A DNA stretch of 64,000 nt from Gammaproteobacteria bacterium (GCA_013152415.1 JAADGI010000015.1:1-64000), one strand, 5' to 3'; shown: positions 46,035-55,944, counted from the stretch's first letter. Numbers and translations: made by a program. Notes: generated from the sequence alone by a model not told the origin.

Positions 46035-46111
46035 TGGTGGCTATGGGTGGACTTGAACCACCGACCCCGGCGTTATGAGTGCCGTGCTCTAACCAGCTGA
46101 GCTACATAGCC
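46035..46111 (-). tRNA. tRNA-Met, elongator (anticodon CAU)
   Basis: 77-nt cloverleaf with encoded CCA. The acceptor GGCTATG pairs with CATAGCC, the anticodon loop reads CTCATAA, and the D arm is AGCTCAGCTGGTTAGAGC as in E. coli elongator tRNA-Met. Its 3' part is the integration site of the region to the left. A tRNA-Ile with lysidine is less likely given the acceptor stem. Confidence 0.92.
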
Positions 46112-46436
46112 ATGTACTTGGAGGAAAGAGAAAGTGTCAAGAGAAAAGGCTGTCAAGTTTGCTGTGGCTACATTATAGCGGCCTTCTGCCTGAGGTAAAA
46201 GGGACCCTAAAAACAGCGACTCCAATTAAGGATCCATAAACACCCGCTTGCAGCTAATGCTGTCGTCCCCGGACCACGATCTGAGGGTGGGCGTCCAAAG
46301 AGTGCGTGAGTCAAATATACCGGATTCCGGATCTCCACTTCGTTGCATCCGGAATGACGAATATTCGCCTAAATTAGCGCCGTTCCCCTCTGCCCTCATG
46401 TGCCTTTTCTCTTGTCACTATCCTCTTTTGTTCAAA
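46112..46436. other. intergenic region with a small REP-like hairpin
   Basis: 325 bp between tRNA-Met and ychF. ATTCCGGAT (46324-46332) and ATCCGGAAT (46347-46355) form a 9-bp hairpin of the common type. Nothing else recognised. Confidence 0.5.
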
Positions 46437-47528
46437 TTAAACATTAAACCGGAAGTGCATGATGTCTCCATCTTGCACCACATAGTCTTTGCCCTCTACC
46501 CGCAGACGTCCGGCCTCTTTGGCGCCGTGTTCACCGCCGTGGGTGACAAAGTCATCGTAGGCAGTCACTTCGGCACGGATGAAGCCGCGTTCAAAATCTG
46601 TATGGATGACCCCTGCGGCCTGAGGAGCGTGGCTGCCGTGGCGTACGGTCCAGGCTCGCACCTCTTTGGGTCCGGCGGTAAAATAGGTATCCAGTCCAAG
46701 CAGGCTGTACCCGGCCCGGATCACGCGGTTAAGACCCGGCTCTTCCAGCCCCATATCGGCAAGAAAGTCCTTTTGTTCTGCGTCACTCATCTCTGACAGT
46801 TCGGCCTCGATACCGGCACAGATCACTACCACTTGCGCACCCTGTTCTGCTGCCAAGGCACTGACCTTCTCTACATAGGGGTTGTTCTCAAAACCGTCTT
46901 CACTCACGTTGGCAATATACAGGGTCGGTTTGTGGGTCAACAAAAAGAGTTGTTTAACTGCGCCTGCGACCTCTTTATCGAACTCCATAGCCCGTACCGG
47001 TTTGCCTACGTCCAGTTGTTTTTGGATGGATGCCAATACCTCGGTCATGGCCTTTGCCTCTTTGTCACCGGCCTTGAGCAATTTTTCGTTACGGGCCTGG
47101 GCCTTGGCGACGGTCTCCATATCCGCCAGTGCCAGCTCAGTATCAATCACCTCGATATCTGAGAGCGGATCGATCTTGCCCGATACATGGGTGATATTGT
47201 CATCCTCAAAGCAACGCACCACATGAGCGATGGCATCCACTTCACGGATATGACCGAGAAACTTGTTGCCGAGCCCTTCACCCTTTGAAGCCCCCTCAAC
47301 CAACCCGGCGATGTCCACAAACTCAATGGCAGTGGCAAGTACCTTTTGTGGTTTGATGATCTCGGCCAATTTATCCAAACGGGGGTCCGGCACCTCAACG
47401 ATACCCACATTGGGATCGATGGTACAAAATGGATAGTTCTCCGCCTGGGCCCCGGCACAGGTCAGGGCATTAAACAGAGTGGACTTGCCCACATTGGGCA
47501 GCCCGACGATGCCGCATTTAAATCCCAT
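46437..47528 (-). CDS. ychF: redox-regulated ATPase/GTPase YchF
   Basis: Obg-family P-loop protein that binds ribosomes and prefers ATP. The 363-residue sequence begins [22 protein letters not shown] (G1), has [20 protein letters not shown] (G3) and the C-terminal TGS-like domain ending in the [11 protein letters not shown] motif. The length is standard. Next to pth, as in many gammaproteobacteria. Confidence 0.96.
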   Translation of the reverse strand: MGFKCGIVGLPNVGKSTLFNALTCAGAQAENYPFCTIDPNVGIVEVPDPRLDKLAEIIKPQKVLATAIEFVDIAGLVEGASKGEGLGNKFLGHIREVDAIAHVVRCFEDDNITHVSGKIDPLSDIEVIDTELALADMETVAKAQARNEKLLKAGDKEAKAMTEVLASIQKQLDVGKPVRAMEFDKEVAGAVKQLFLLTHKPTLYIANVSEDGFENNPYVEKVSALAAEQGAQVVVICAGIEAELSEMSDAEQKDFLADMGLEEPGLNRVIRAGYSLLGLDTYFTAGPKEVRAWTVRHGSHAPQAAGVIHTDFERGFIRAEVTAYDDFVTHGGEHGAKEAGRLRVEGKDYVVQDGDIMHFRFNV

Positions 47529-47560
47529 TTTGATATGCCATAAATACTTAAACTATTTTT

Positions 47561-47800
47561 TGCCGCAAAGCTGCAGAGAAACCAAGAAAAAAGAACATTC
47601 AGGGCACTTCTATTAATCCCCTCTCACTCCGGGAGCACCCCTAGGGCATAAAAGGGCGAGAGTGAGGGAACAAAATAAGGATAAATTATTGATTTTTAAT
47701 ATCCCCTCATCCCAACCTTCTCCCGGAGGGAGAAGGGGTTATTAATTAATAAAAGTGCCCATTATTATTTCTTTGCATCTTTGCGCCTCTGTGGCGAGGA
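47561..47800. repeat. large inverted-repeat element between ychF and pth
   Basis: Arms GGGCACTT...TTAATCCCC...CCGGGAG (from 47602) and CTCCCGGAGGG...TTAAT...AAGTGCCC (to 47760) are imperfect reverse complements. They are flanked by CCGCAAAG (47563) and CTTTGCGCC (about 47774), words of the dispersed family at 5821 and 57312. No coding capacity. Confidence 0.65.
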
Positions 47801-47804
47801 ATAT

Positions 47805-48389
47805 TTACTTACCGTGAGTATGTAGCTCATTCATGACCTTTTCGTAATCACCGCGAACAATGTCCGGCATATGCTCTCGGGCCAGGCCTACGGCAGTATC
47901 GATGAGTGCCTGTTCCGCCGCCGGGGCCTTTTTCAACACATAAGACGAAACTTGCTTGCTGGAACCGGGATGGCCGATACCAATACGCAGGCGGACATAA
48001 TCCTTGCTACCGAGCTTAGCGGTGATGTCAGTAAGACCGTTGTGACCCCCTGCACCACCCCCCTGCTTGAGCCGCACTACGCCTGGGGAAAGATCCAGGT
48101 CATCGTGCATCACCAAAATCTGCCGCGGAGGTATCTTGTAGAAACGGGCAAAACTTGCAACCGCATCACCGCTAAGATTCATATAGGTATGTGGCTCGAC
48201 AAACCACACCGGCTTGTCATCAACCTGACCCTTGGCAACACCGGCCTTGAACTTACCCTCCGATCGCAATGTTGCACCGCTATCTGTAACCAAGCGGTGG
48301 AGCAACCAATAACCCGCATTATGCCGGGTTTGAGCATGTTCCCGACCCGGGTTACCCAAGCCTACAATTAGCGAGATGCCGGTAGACAT
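47805..48389 (-). CDS. pth: peptidyl-tRNA hydrolase
   Basis: Recycles peptidyl-tRNA released from stalled ribosomes. From the ATG at 48389 the protein is 194 residues, starting MSTGISLIVGLGNPG. Active-site segments TRHNAGYW, HTYMNLSG and MHDDLDLSPGVVRLKQGGGAGGHNGL are present. Upstream in-frame codons to 48452 are not conserved. It is 72 bp downstream of rplY, the usual pair. Confidence 0.95.
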   Translation of the reverse strand: MSTGISLIVGLGNPGREHAQTRHNAGYWLLHRLVTDSGATLRSEGKFKAGVAKGQVDDKPVWFVEPHTYMNLSGDAVASFARFYKIPPRQILVMHDDLDLSPGVVRLKQGGGAGGHNGLTDITAKLGSKDYVRLRIGIGHPGSSKQVSSYVLKKAPAAEQALIDTAVGLAREHMPDIVRGDYEKVMNELHTHGK

Positions 48390-48461
48390 CAGTTTGGGGG
48401 CGTTGTCCGATATCGATCCAGCGGCCGCAGCACAACATAGTGGCGGCCACAAACCGAATAC

Positions 48462-49142
48462 TCAGTCGGACTTTTCTTCGCCCTCAGCGGCCGTCGCCTC
48501 AGCACCGTCTTCACCTTCTGCACCTTCACCCTCTACAGCTGCCTCTTCTTCCTCTTCCGCACCACCACGCACCACCACAACAGTGGCCACGGCCTGGTCA
48601 TCACCACCGTGACTCAAGGCGGTAATCTCGACCCCTTCAGGCAACTTAAGGTCGCTAAGGTGTACGGATGCATGCAACTCCAACGCCGACACATCGACTT
48701 GCAGAAATTCGGGCAGATGTTTTGGTAAACAAGCGATGTCCACTTCTGTCATCTGGTGACTGACGATACCTTCATGAAGCTTCACGCCAGGGGCATCTTC
48801 TTCGCCAATAAAGTGCACCGGCACCTTAATATGTAGCTTCTCGGTCGCACTCACCCGCTGAAGGTCCATGTGCAAGATCTGGGCCTTGTAGGAGTGCATC
48901 TGTACATCACGCAAAATGGCCTGCTCACTCTCCTTACCGACTTTGATGGTAATGACGGCGGCATGGAATGATTCATTTTCCAACTTATGGAAAAGCTTGT
49001 CATGATCGATCACCAAGTGTGCGGGTTCTTTCCCTGCACCGTAAATCACAGCCGGGACCTTGCCTGCATGACGCAAACGGCGACTGGCACGGGTGCCATG
49101 ACCTTCGCGGGCCTCTGCTTCTAATTCAAAATTCGTACTCAT
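48462..49142 (-). CDS. rplY: 50S ribosomal protein L25/general stress protein Ctc
   Basis: 5S rRNA-binding ribosomal protein of the long CTC type: N-terminal L25 domain (about 1-95, REGHGTRASRRLRHAGKVPAVIYG) and a C-terminal TL5 domain (about 100-190). The last about 35 residues are a Glu/Ala-rich acidic tail. 226 residues. Confidence 0.95.
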   Translation of the reverse strand: MSTNFELEAEAREGHGTRASRRLRHAGKVPAVIYGAGKEPAHLVIDHDKLFHKLENESFHAAVITIKVGKESEQAILRDVQMHSYKAQILHMDLQRVSATEKLHIKVPVHFIGEEDAPGVKLHEGIVSHQMTEVDIACLPKHLPEFLQVDVSALELHASVHLSDLKLPEGVEITALSHGGDDQAVATVVVVRGGAEEEEEAAVEGEGAEGEDGAEATAAEGEEKSD

Positions 49143-49211
49143 CGCTTTACTCCTAGTCGAGCATAACGCTCTAAAAAATACTGAAGGGTACTTCTGTTAA
49201 TTAACAACCGA

Positions 49212-50162
49212 CTAATCCATAAACAAACTACTCACCGAATCATCATCGGCAATGCGACGCATGGACTCGGCCAGTATCTCGGCAACACTCAATTGCCGAA
49301 TACTATCCGATGCCGCTGCCGCTTCACTCAACGGGATGGTGTCGGTTACCACCAACTCATCGAGTTCCGAGTTATTGACGCGCTCTACTGCAGAACCCGA
49401 CAACACCGGGTGGGTGCAGTAGGCCATAACCCGAACCGCCCCGTTGCGCTTCAAGGCCGCCGCCGCTTCACACAAAGTATTGGCGGTGTCCACCAGGTCA
49501 TCCATCAACACACAACAGCGGCCTTCGACCTCACCGATGATATGCATCACCTTGGCCTCATTCGGCTTGGGTCGACGCTTATCAATAATCGCCAGGTCCG
49601 CCTCCAACTGTTTGGCCATTGCCCGTGCCCTGACCACACCGCCCACATCCGGCGACACCACCAACAAATTCTCATGCTCGTGACGCCACAGGTCACCAAT
49701 CAATACCGGCCCGGCATACACATTGTCCGTGGGGATCGAGAAGAACCCCTGGATCTGATCTGCATGCAGATCCATGGTCAGCACCCGATTAGCCCCCGCA
49801 GTGGCAATCATATCTGCCACCAGCCTGGCGGTGATCGCCACCCGCGCGGTGCGTGGCCGTCGATCCTGCCGGGCATAACCGAAATAGGGGATTACCGCAG
49901 TAATCCGTCTGGCCGAAGAGCGCTTAATGGCGTCGATCATGACCAACAATTCCATCAAGCTCTCACTACTGGGTGCGCAGGTGGGCTGGATCACAAACAC
50001 GTCCTTACCACGCACGTGTTGCATGACCTCCACCATGACTTCACCGTCACTGAAGTGGCCGACCACAGCCCTACCCAGGGGTACACCCAGTTGCCGGACA
50101 ACCTGTTCTGCCAGTGGTCGGTTGGCATTTCCAGTGAACACGACCATATCGTCGTGGGACAC
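49212..50162 (-). CDS. prs: ribose-phosphate pyrophosphokinase
   Basis: Makes PRPP from ribose 5-phosphate and ATP for nucleotide, His and Trp synthesis. 316 residues: [13 protein letters not shown] at the start, the [17 protein letters not shown] loop, the [11 protein letters not shown] segment and the PRPP-binding motif [12 protein letters not shown]. The start is GTG at 50162; the ATG at 50147 is also possible. The order prs-rplY-pth-ychF is conserved. Confidence 0.96.
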   Translation of the reverse strand: MSHDDMVVFTGNANRPLAEQVVRQLGVPLGRAVVGHFSDGEVMVEVMQHVRGKDVFVIQPTCAPSSESLMELLVMIDAIKRSSARRITAVIPYFGYARQDRRPRTARVAITARLVADMIATAGANRVLTMDLHADQIQGFFSIPTDNVYAGPVLIGDLWRHEHENLLVVSPDVGGVVRARAMAKQLEADLAIIDKRRPKPNEAKVMHIIGEVEGRCCVLMDDLVDTANTLCEAAAALKRNGAVRVMAYCTHPVLSGSAVERVNNSELDELVVTDTIPLSEAAAASDSIRQLSVAEILAESMRRIADDDSVSSLFMD

Positions 50163-50292
50163 GACTCACACCTCGCTCGCAAAGCTATTCAATTTTTCGC
50201 AGCGGGGCACACCCTCTGCCTACGCCAACCGTCATACACCTGCGCCAGAGTAACAATCTACCCGTAACCACATCGGCAACCACCACCAAATA

Positions 50293-50368
50293 TGGCTGGG
50301 GCGCCAGGATTCGAACCTGGGAGTGCCGGAATCAAAATCCGGTGCCTTAACCACTTGGCTACGCCCCA
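50293..50368 (-). tRNA. tRNA-Gln (anticodon UUG)
   Basis: 76-nt cloverleaf with encoded CCA. The acceptor TGGGGCG pairs with CGCCCCA, the anticodon loop TTTTGAT has UUG, and the T arm is GGTTCGAATCC. Placed between prs and ispE, as in other gammaproteobacteria. Confidence 0.96.
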
Positions 50369-50449
50369 AAACTTACGGACCTGTTGCAGTCAACCTGGCC
50401 ACTTCCGGCAATGCCAGCAATGCCGAAATCACTCTAAATATCCTGGCGT

Positions 50450-50475
50450 TGCCTTAACCACTTGGCTACTCCCCA
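50450..50475 (-). pseudogene. truncated copy of the 5' part of tRNA-Gln
   Basis: 26 bp match the first 26 nt of the tRNA-Gln gene at 50293-50368 with one change (TGGGGAGTAGCC for TGGGGCGTAGCC). The anticodon and T arms are missing. It lies about 80 bp upstream of the complete gene, probably the relic of a tandem tRNA array. Confidence 0.8.
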
Positions 50476-50498
50476 ATCTGCTCACAACAACCCTACCC

Positions 50499-51392
50499 TC
50501 AGGGGTCCAGGGTCTCGGGTGCCAACTGCTTCATCAGCGGAGACTGATTCAGACCTCGACAAACAAACCCTCGATAATTCTCTTGCAATTGGGATGTGAT
50601 CGCCAAAGCTTCGTGCTCTGTACTCACTGCCAAATAGACACAGGCCCCAGACCCGGTCATCTGCGCCGGACCAAAATTGGCCAGCCAGCCCAAGGCTTGA
50701 TCCACATCGGGATACTGCCTGCGCACCACCGGCTCCAGGTCATTACCGGCCCCGTGGGCGAGAAAGTCGCGTATTCTGAGGGGATGACCATACCGTGTCA
50801 ATCGCTCTTCGGCATTGGACGCCCCCTTGGCCAGGGCCTGAAAAACCTGCCCTGTAGACACATGGACCGGCGGCGCCACCACTACGTACCAAGGCTCGGG
50901 TAAATCCATGGGTGACAGACGCTCACCCAGACCCTCTGCCCAGGCCGCTTGGCCCCTGACGAACACCGGCACATCGGCCCCCAGGACCAAACCCAAACCG
51001 GCCAGGGTATCCACGGACAGGCCTGCGCCCCATAGCTGATTAAGGGCATGCAGGGTTGTGGCGGCATCAGAACTGCCACCCCCCAGGCCCCCACCTATAG
51101 GGATGTGCTTATGCAGGGTAATGGCAACGCCCAAATCGCCCTGGAGGGTATCCCGCAACAAATGTGCCGCACGAACACACAGATTATCTTCTGGGGAAAG
51201 GTCCGTTAGCCCGGATGCACAAGAAATCTTGCCATCGCGGGTGACGCTAAATTCCAGCTCATCGCACAGATCAATAAATTGAAATACGGTCTGAAGGTCA
51301 TGGCGACCGTCCTCACGCCGACCCAGAACACGCAGAAAAAGATTGAGTTTGGCCGGTGCCAGCCACCGCACTCCCAGGGCTACAATCCCCAA
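50499..51392 (-). CDS. ispE: 4-diphosphocytidyl-2-C-methyl-D-erythritol kinase
   Basis: GHMP kinase of the non-mevalonate isoprenoid pathway. Substrate motif APAKLNLFLRVLGRREDGRHDLQTVFQ at the start, ATP-binding loop PIGGGLGGGSSDAAT, and the C-terminal MTGSGACVYL motif. The TTG start at 51392 overlaps lolB by 13 bp. A GTG at 51371 gives a start six codons before the conserved region and no overlap. Neither has a good ribosome-binding site. Confidence 0.94.
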   Translation of the reverse strand: MGIVALGVRWLAPAKLNLFLRVLGRREDGRHDLQTVFQFIDLCDELEFSVTRDGKISCASGLTDLSPEDNLCVRAAHLLRDTLQGDLGVAITLHKHIPIGGGLGGGSSDAATTLHALNQLWGAGLSVDTLAGLGLVLGADVPVFVRGQAAWAEGLGERLSPMDLPEPWYVVVAPPVHVSTGQVFQALAKGASNAEERLTRYGHPLRIRDFLAHGAGNDLEPVVRRQYPDVDQALGWLANFGPAQMTGSGACVYLAVSTEHEALAITSQLQENYRGFVCRGLNQSPLMKQLAPETLDP

Positions 51393-52000
51393 CGCTTGAT
51401 GACGAGCTTAACCTGGGCCTCATGCTCGGGGGCCTCGGGACGACTTCCCGGCAGGGCCACCAACTGTAGCTTACGCGGCAACTCATAGTCCCCATAGCGG
51501 CGGTAACTCAACACCTGGACCTTCCAACCCCCTTGCTCCAGATTCGCCAGGCGGCCCCAGGGGTCAAGCACCAGTTGATTGGGGACACCTGGGGCCGGCA
51601 GGCCCAAGACCCAATACTGGAGACTCTCGAAGGGAATCTCCCATCCGGTGGTCTCATACAGCAGGTCATGGACATTATCCGAGGTGTAGACCTTCTTCTT
51701 GCTGTCATGGAGACGTGCCAAGCCAGGCTCCTGGGTGAGCCTCACCATGCCGCCACCAAAGGGGCCAAACAGACGAATACTATGTTTGCCCCCCTGTCGC
51801 ACCCAAACCATATTTGCCTGGCCCCTTTTTTTCTCCCCGCGCATACCCAATTTGCCCTTCACGTCCCAACGGTCCAGGTGGCGCAGCCGCTCCTGACGCT
51901 GCTGCCAAGTACCCTGGGGGTCCGCCACCGGCGGACGTTGTCCCACCGTGGCACAGGCCGTTACCACCAAGGCGGCAAAAATAAGAATTATGGTCCTCAT
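51380..52000 (-). CDS. lolB: outer-membrane lipoprotein receptor LolB
   Basis: Accepts lipoproteins from LolA and inserts them in the outer membrane. 206 residues: a lipoprotein signal peptide with the lipobox VTAC (Cys at 16), then a LolA/B-type beta fold containing RHLDRWDVKGKLGMRG and the WVLGLPAPG segment that corresponds to LolB's conserved loop. The start ATG overlaps the stop of the TPR gene (ATGA). Confidence 0.92.
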   Translation of the reverse strand: MRTIILIFAALVVTACATVGQRPPVADPQGTWQQRQERLRHLDRWDVKGKLGMRGEKKRGQANMVWVRQGGKHSIRLFGPFGGGMVRLTQEPGLARLHDSKKKVYTSDNVHDLLYETTGWEIPFESLQYWVLGLPAPGVPNQLVLDPWGRLANLEQGGWKVQVLSYRRYGDYELPRKLQLVALPGSRPEAPEHEAQVKLVIKRWGL

Positions 52001-53718
52001 GGGTCAAATTTTTTGATCATTTCTTTCAAAACATTATTATTTGGGGAATCCTTCAATGCCCGATCCCACACCGATCGTGCCGCATCCTTGTCCCCGGTAA
52101 CCCACAAGACCTCACCCAGATGGGCAGCGATCTCCGCATCACGCCTTTTCTTTAACGCCAGGCGCAGATACTTCAGGGCCTCATCATTGTCGCCGAGACG
52201 GTAGTAAACCCAGCCCATGGAATCAAGAATATAGGCGTTATTGGGTTTGAGCTTCAGTGCCTTCCGGACCAGATCATAGGCCTCCTTGTAACGATCGGTC
52301 TGGTCGGCCAGGGTGTAACCCAATGCGTTCAAGGCATGGGCATTCTTGGGGTCCTTGGCCAGCACCCGGCGCATGTCCCGCTCGTGAACCGCAACCATGT
52401 TGAGCTGGGCCGCCAACAAGGCACGCGCATATAACAAATCTTTGTTTTCTGGTAGTGCGTGCAGGGCCTCATTCATAAGAACCATGGCTTCATCGAGACG
52501 ATCAGCCTCTCTCAATATCTGCTCTTTGGTTAAATAAAGCCTGACCCGTTGCTTGTCAGATGCAGGCTCCAAACCGTCCAGGTATTTACCGGCCCCGTCC
52601 ACATCACCACCACCGGCCATGGCCAGTGCCGAACGCAATTGTGCCTCAAACCGAAATTGTGGGGAGACGATGGACTGGTACCAGTCAGTCGCTTCCCGAT
52701 ACCGCTTACGCTCGACAGCGAGTTGCCCCAGATAGAGCCGGGCCTGATCATTGGTCGGCGAAATTTCCAGAGTCTGTTTTAAATAGGCTTCGGCATCTTC
52801 ATATTCCTTGGATTGAATAGACAGCAACCCCACCGCAAAGACGGCATCACCATCTTCAGGGGCTTGGGCGACCACCTCTTTAAACTGCTTTAAGGCCGCT
52901 TTATGGTCCCCCCGATCCAGAAGACTGCGCGCAAAATAGACCCGAAATCGTTCGGCAGAAGGATTGTCATCCAGATAGGCCTGGGAAAACTGCTGATGCT
53001 CGGCAAAGCGTTTGGTAGCAAGCAACAACTGGGATTTGTACAAGGCGGCAGCTTCCCAATCTGGCCTCAATACCAAACTATAATTCACCGCCGCGATAGC
53101 TACCTTATAGACCTTCACCCCCGCCAGCCGGGCCAAAGCCAAGTGGGCAGCAGCCTCCTTGGGGTGCAGGTTCACCAGAGATTGCATCAAACCGACGGCG
53201 GCCCCACGGTCAGGGACCTGGTGTAAGACCTTGGAGATGCGTCGAAAGGCCCGCTGCAGGTTATCGCCGTGCAATTTGAGGGACACACGAAACTCATCAC
53301 GGGCCTCATCGACCAAACCCTTCATTGCCAACAATGCGCCCAAGGTCTCACGGGACAGGGTGTTGTCGGGTTCAAGCTCCACCCACAGCCGTGCCGCCTT
53401 AATAGCCTCATCCTGACGCTTGGCAAACACCGCCAGACGGGTCGCTCGCTCCACCAACCGCGGGTCCCGGGACGCCTCTGCAGCGCGCATGATGGCCTGG
53501 GCGGCGACCTCGTGTTTGTTACGATGACGAGCAATCTCTCCCAGCAATATCTCGTATACCAGACTTTCGCTAAGCTCAACTTTTGGGAGCTTACGTTGGG
53601 CCTCCTGAACCTGTTTGCCCTGTGCCTGTTTTGCGCTGATCGTTTTGCCCAAACCCGCACAACCTGCAAGTGCCAACCCTGCCAGGACCCCCCCCAGTAT
53701 TTTGAGATATTGTGACAT
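51997..53718 (-). CDS. tetratricopeptide-repeat lipoprotein
   Basis: 573 residues from the ATG at 53718: signal peptide with lipobox LAGC (cysteine at about 20), then about 15 TPR-like helical pairs throughout (for example DAVFAVGLLSIQSKEYEDAEAYLKQTL, LGYTLADQTDRYKEAYDLVRKAL and ILDSMGWVYYRLGDNDEALKYL). Predicted lipid-anchored scaffold in the periplasm. It overlaps lolB and is the first gene of this unit; Pseudomonas has the same TPR-lolB-ispE order. Confidence 0.88.
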   Translation of the reverse strand: MSQYLKILGGVLAGLALAGCAGLGKTISAKQAQGKQVQEAQRKLPKVELSESLVYEILLGEIARHRNKHEVAAQAIMRAAEASRDPRLVERATRLAVFAKRQDEAIKAARLWVELEPDNTLSRETLGALLAMKGLVDEARDEFRVSLKLHGDNLQRAFRRISKVLHQVPDRGAAVGLMQSLVNLHPKEAAAHLALARLAGVKVYKVAIAAVNYSLVLRPDWEAAALYKSQLLLATKRFAEHQQFSQAYLDDNPSAERFRVYFARSLLDRGDHKAALKQFKEVVAQAPEDGDAVFAVGLLSIQSKEYEDAEAYLKQTLEISPTNDQARLYLGQLAVERKRYREATDWYQSIVSPQFRFEAQLRSALAMAGGGDVDGAGKYLDGLEPASDKQRVRLYLTKEQILREADRLDEAMVLMNEALHALPENKDLLYARALLAAQLNMVAVHERDMRRVLAKDPKNAHALNALGYTLADQTDRYKEAYDLVRKALKLKPNNAYILDSMGWVYYRLGDNDEALKYLRLALKKRRDAEIAAHLGEVLWVTGDKDAARSVWDRALKDSPNNNVLKEMIKKFDP

Positions 53719-53751
53719 CAATAAACCACGGCCGTTATTTACTTCATCCAT

Positions 53752-54170
53752 TATCTAACACACCCACTAAACACAAGACTTTCATCTCCTGATTGACTGA
53801 TTCTGAACCGCCAAGACGCCAAGTTTTTCTCATTGATCTCCAACTGGTCTCCGTTCTTGACAACTTCTTCAACCCCTACATAATAGCCAAGCAAATGACA
53901 CTCTTGTACATTACTCAGCTCAGAACAAAAACCGGCTACCCGCCACCGCCCACGCCAAAGGTGAAAGTCTTCGAGACCTTGCAAAGTATCCTGTCAAACC
54001 GGCTTGATGTCTAAGGAACTTCCGGCATCAGGCCAAAGATTCCCGAAATAGCTGGCCAAGTCTACTCATTTTCCTTAAAGTTTCACCTCGCTTGGACAAC
54101 CAAGGTAAACAATAAGTCCGTTACGGTATGCTCCTGGCGACAGCCAGAATGTCCCTGGGACGATATCACC
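53752..54170. other. divergent intergenic region, TPR gene / cstA-like gene
   Basis: About 420 bp that should hold promoters in both directions. Near 53811 it has CGCCAAGACGCCAAG, a short member of the dispersed repeat family. No gene seen. Confidence 0.45.
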
Positions 54171-55883
54171 ATGAAAGCGCTCTATCTTTTTTTGCTGGCC
54201 CTCCCCATCTTCGCCCTGGGGTATCGCTTCTATGCCAAATATCTGGTGCTAAGCACCCATCCGCTTGAGGATGAAACCGCCACCCCAGCACATCAAGGTA
54301 AGGTCAACAACGAGTATAGCCCAGCACCAAAGGCCCTACTCTACGCCCACCATCTGGCGTCTATATCAGGTGGCACCACTATCATCGGCGTTAGCCTGGC
54401 CGCCGCCTGGGGCTGGATTCCGGCCTTTCTATGGATTGTGACCGGTACCGTTATTGCTGCCGGGGTCTATGGACTGGCCATGATGTGGTGGTCACTGCAA
54501 CAAAAGGGTGCTGACCCGGCAGGCCTGGGCGGTGCATTACTGGGCACCACAGTGCAACATGGTATACGGTTGCTCGGTATCGGGCTACTGGTCATGCTGT
54601 TGGGGCTTTTGGCACTCATAATTGGTCAACTGCTGGACCGATACCCCACCATGGTATTGGCATTCTGGCTGCAAATCCCCCTGGCCATGGGGCTGGCCAT
54701 GGTCTGGCGGCGTCACCCACACACCGGTTTGTGGCTACTGCTGCCCACGCCCCTGCTTTTACTCGCTGCGGTGGTCGGCGCCGATATCCTCCCCTTCACC
54801 TTTGGGGGCACCATAAACCTCGAGTTCGCAGGCCTCGCCCTCTTGCATATAGACGGCACATTTATCTGGATGGCACTCATTTTGGTCTACGGCGCATTGG
54901 CCACCCGCATCCCCATCGCAGACTGTGCCCGCCCACGCAGCGCAATGGCCGCCTGTCTGGCAGCGGTCATGGTACTCGCGGTCATCAGCGCCAGCACCAT
55001 TGATCTGGCCCCCGTGGTGGCACCCACTTTCAACGCCGAGGTACTGGATCTGGGGGTCATGCCCTGGTTATTCATATTACTCAGTGGGGGTGCCTTGGCC
55101 GGTTATCATGGCCTCATCGCCAGTGGCAGCACATTGCCACAGCTTGACCGGCAATCGGATGCCCGCGCCATAGGCTACGGTGGCGCAATAGGTGACGGAC
55201 TCATCGCCCTAAGTGTGCTGGTAGTATGCAGTGCCGGCTATGCCAACCTGGACGCATGGCAACATGCCTATACCGGGTGGGATGCATTGAACCATCCAGG
55301 GGACGCGTTAAACCTGTTTTTGCAGGCCTTGGCCAATTTGCTGGCCAGCCTTGGGCTACCTCCGGGCATATCCCAACCCATGGCGGCCCTGGTGCTGGCC
55401 AGCCTGGCCCTGGCTACCATAGAAACCGGCCTGCGTATATTGCGCCAAATGCTGGCTGCCAACCTCAGCGCCCTGTCCACCCGAAGACTGCAAACCCCCA
55501 GCCAGCAAGCCTGGCTCGGTGCGGGCCTAGTAGGTCTGCTGGCCATTGCCGACGGTGCGGGAAGTGGTGCCCTGGGCCTGTGGTCAGTCATGCTCAGCAC
55601 CAATCAGATTTTTGCTGGACTCATGTTGATGATGATATGGCTCTACCTAAGGCAAGATACCAGACCTACTTTAGCCATAAGCTTACCCCTGGGGTTTATT
55701 CTAGCCACCACCAATTGGGCGCTGATCATGCAACTCATTCACTGGTTTGAGACGCAATCATGGATACAGCTGGGTGCGGCCGGATTACTGCTTGGTTTCG
55801 AGCTATGGGTGATGATTATCGTGGCCATACGCTACAAGCCTTTGTGTGGCATAAATGGCGACACTAAGGCCGAGGCCCAGTAA
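54171..55883 (+). CDS. CstA-like carbon starvation family membrane protein
   Basis: 570 residues with about 15 predicted transmembrane helices. The family start RFYAKYLVLSTHPLEDE and the HHLASISGG...IIGVSLAAAWGW segment (about 60-85) are typical of CstA carriers (peptide or pyruvate uptake in E. coli CstA/YjiY). It is shorter than E. coli CstA (701). It lies between the TPR and hemA genes, which are divergent neighbours in Pseudomonas, so it was probably added here. Substrate unknown. Confidence 0.83.
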   Translation: MKALYLFLLALPIFALGYRFYAKYLVLSTHPLEDETATPAHQGKVNNEYSPAPKALLYAHHLASISGGTTIIGVSLAAAWGWIPAFLWIVTGTVIAAGVYGLAMMWWSLQQKGADPAGLGGALLGTTVQHGIRLLGIGLLVMLLGLLALIIGQLLDRYPTMVLAFWLQIPLAMGLAMVWRRHPHTGLWLLLPTPLLLLAAVVGADILPFTFGGTINLEFAGLALLHIDGTFIWMALILVYGALATRIPIADCARPRSAMAACLAAVMVLAVISASTIDLAPVVAPTFNAEVLDLGVMPWLFILLSGGALAGYHGLIASGSTLPQLDRQSDARAIGYGGAIGDGLIALSVLVVCSAGYANLDAWQHAYTGWDALNHPGDALNLFLQALANLLASLGLPPGISQPMAALVLASLALATIETGLRILRQMLAANLSALSTRRLQTPSQQAWLGAGLVGLLAIADGAGSGALGLWSVMLSTNQIFAGLMLMMIWLYLRQDTRPTLAISLPLGFILATTNWALIMQLIHWFETQSWIQLGAAGLLLGFELWVMIIVAIRYKPLCGINGDTKAEAQ

Positions 55884-55897
55884 ACCGCCTGGTTTTA

Positions 55898-55944
55898 AAG
55901 CTTCCTTTCCCCGCGCCTTGGTGCCCTCGCGGCCTCCGTGTTTT
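55898..55944. repeat. dispersed GCG-rich intergenic repeat (degenerate)
   Basis: CCCCGCGCCTTGGTGCCCTCGCGGCCTCCGTG is a degenerate member of the GCGTC/CTCTGCG family seen at 40489 and 57586. It sits between cstA and the hemA promoter region. A TATAAT at 55970-55975 is a candidate -10 for hemA, without a good -35. Confidence 0.45.

Noticed and set aside
49293-50267. 324-codon open frame on the plus strand opposite prs
   Set aside because: It is fully antisense to a clear prs gene with conserved motifs. The frame is open because of the GC-rich codon pattern of prs, and its protein has no recognisable feature.
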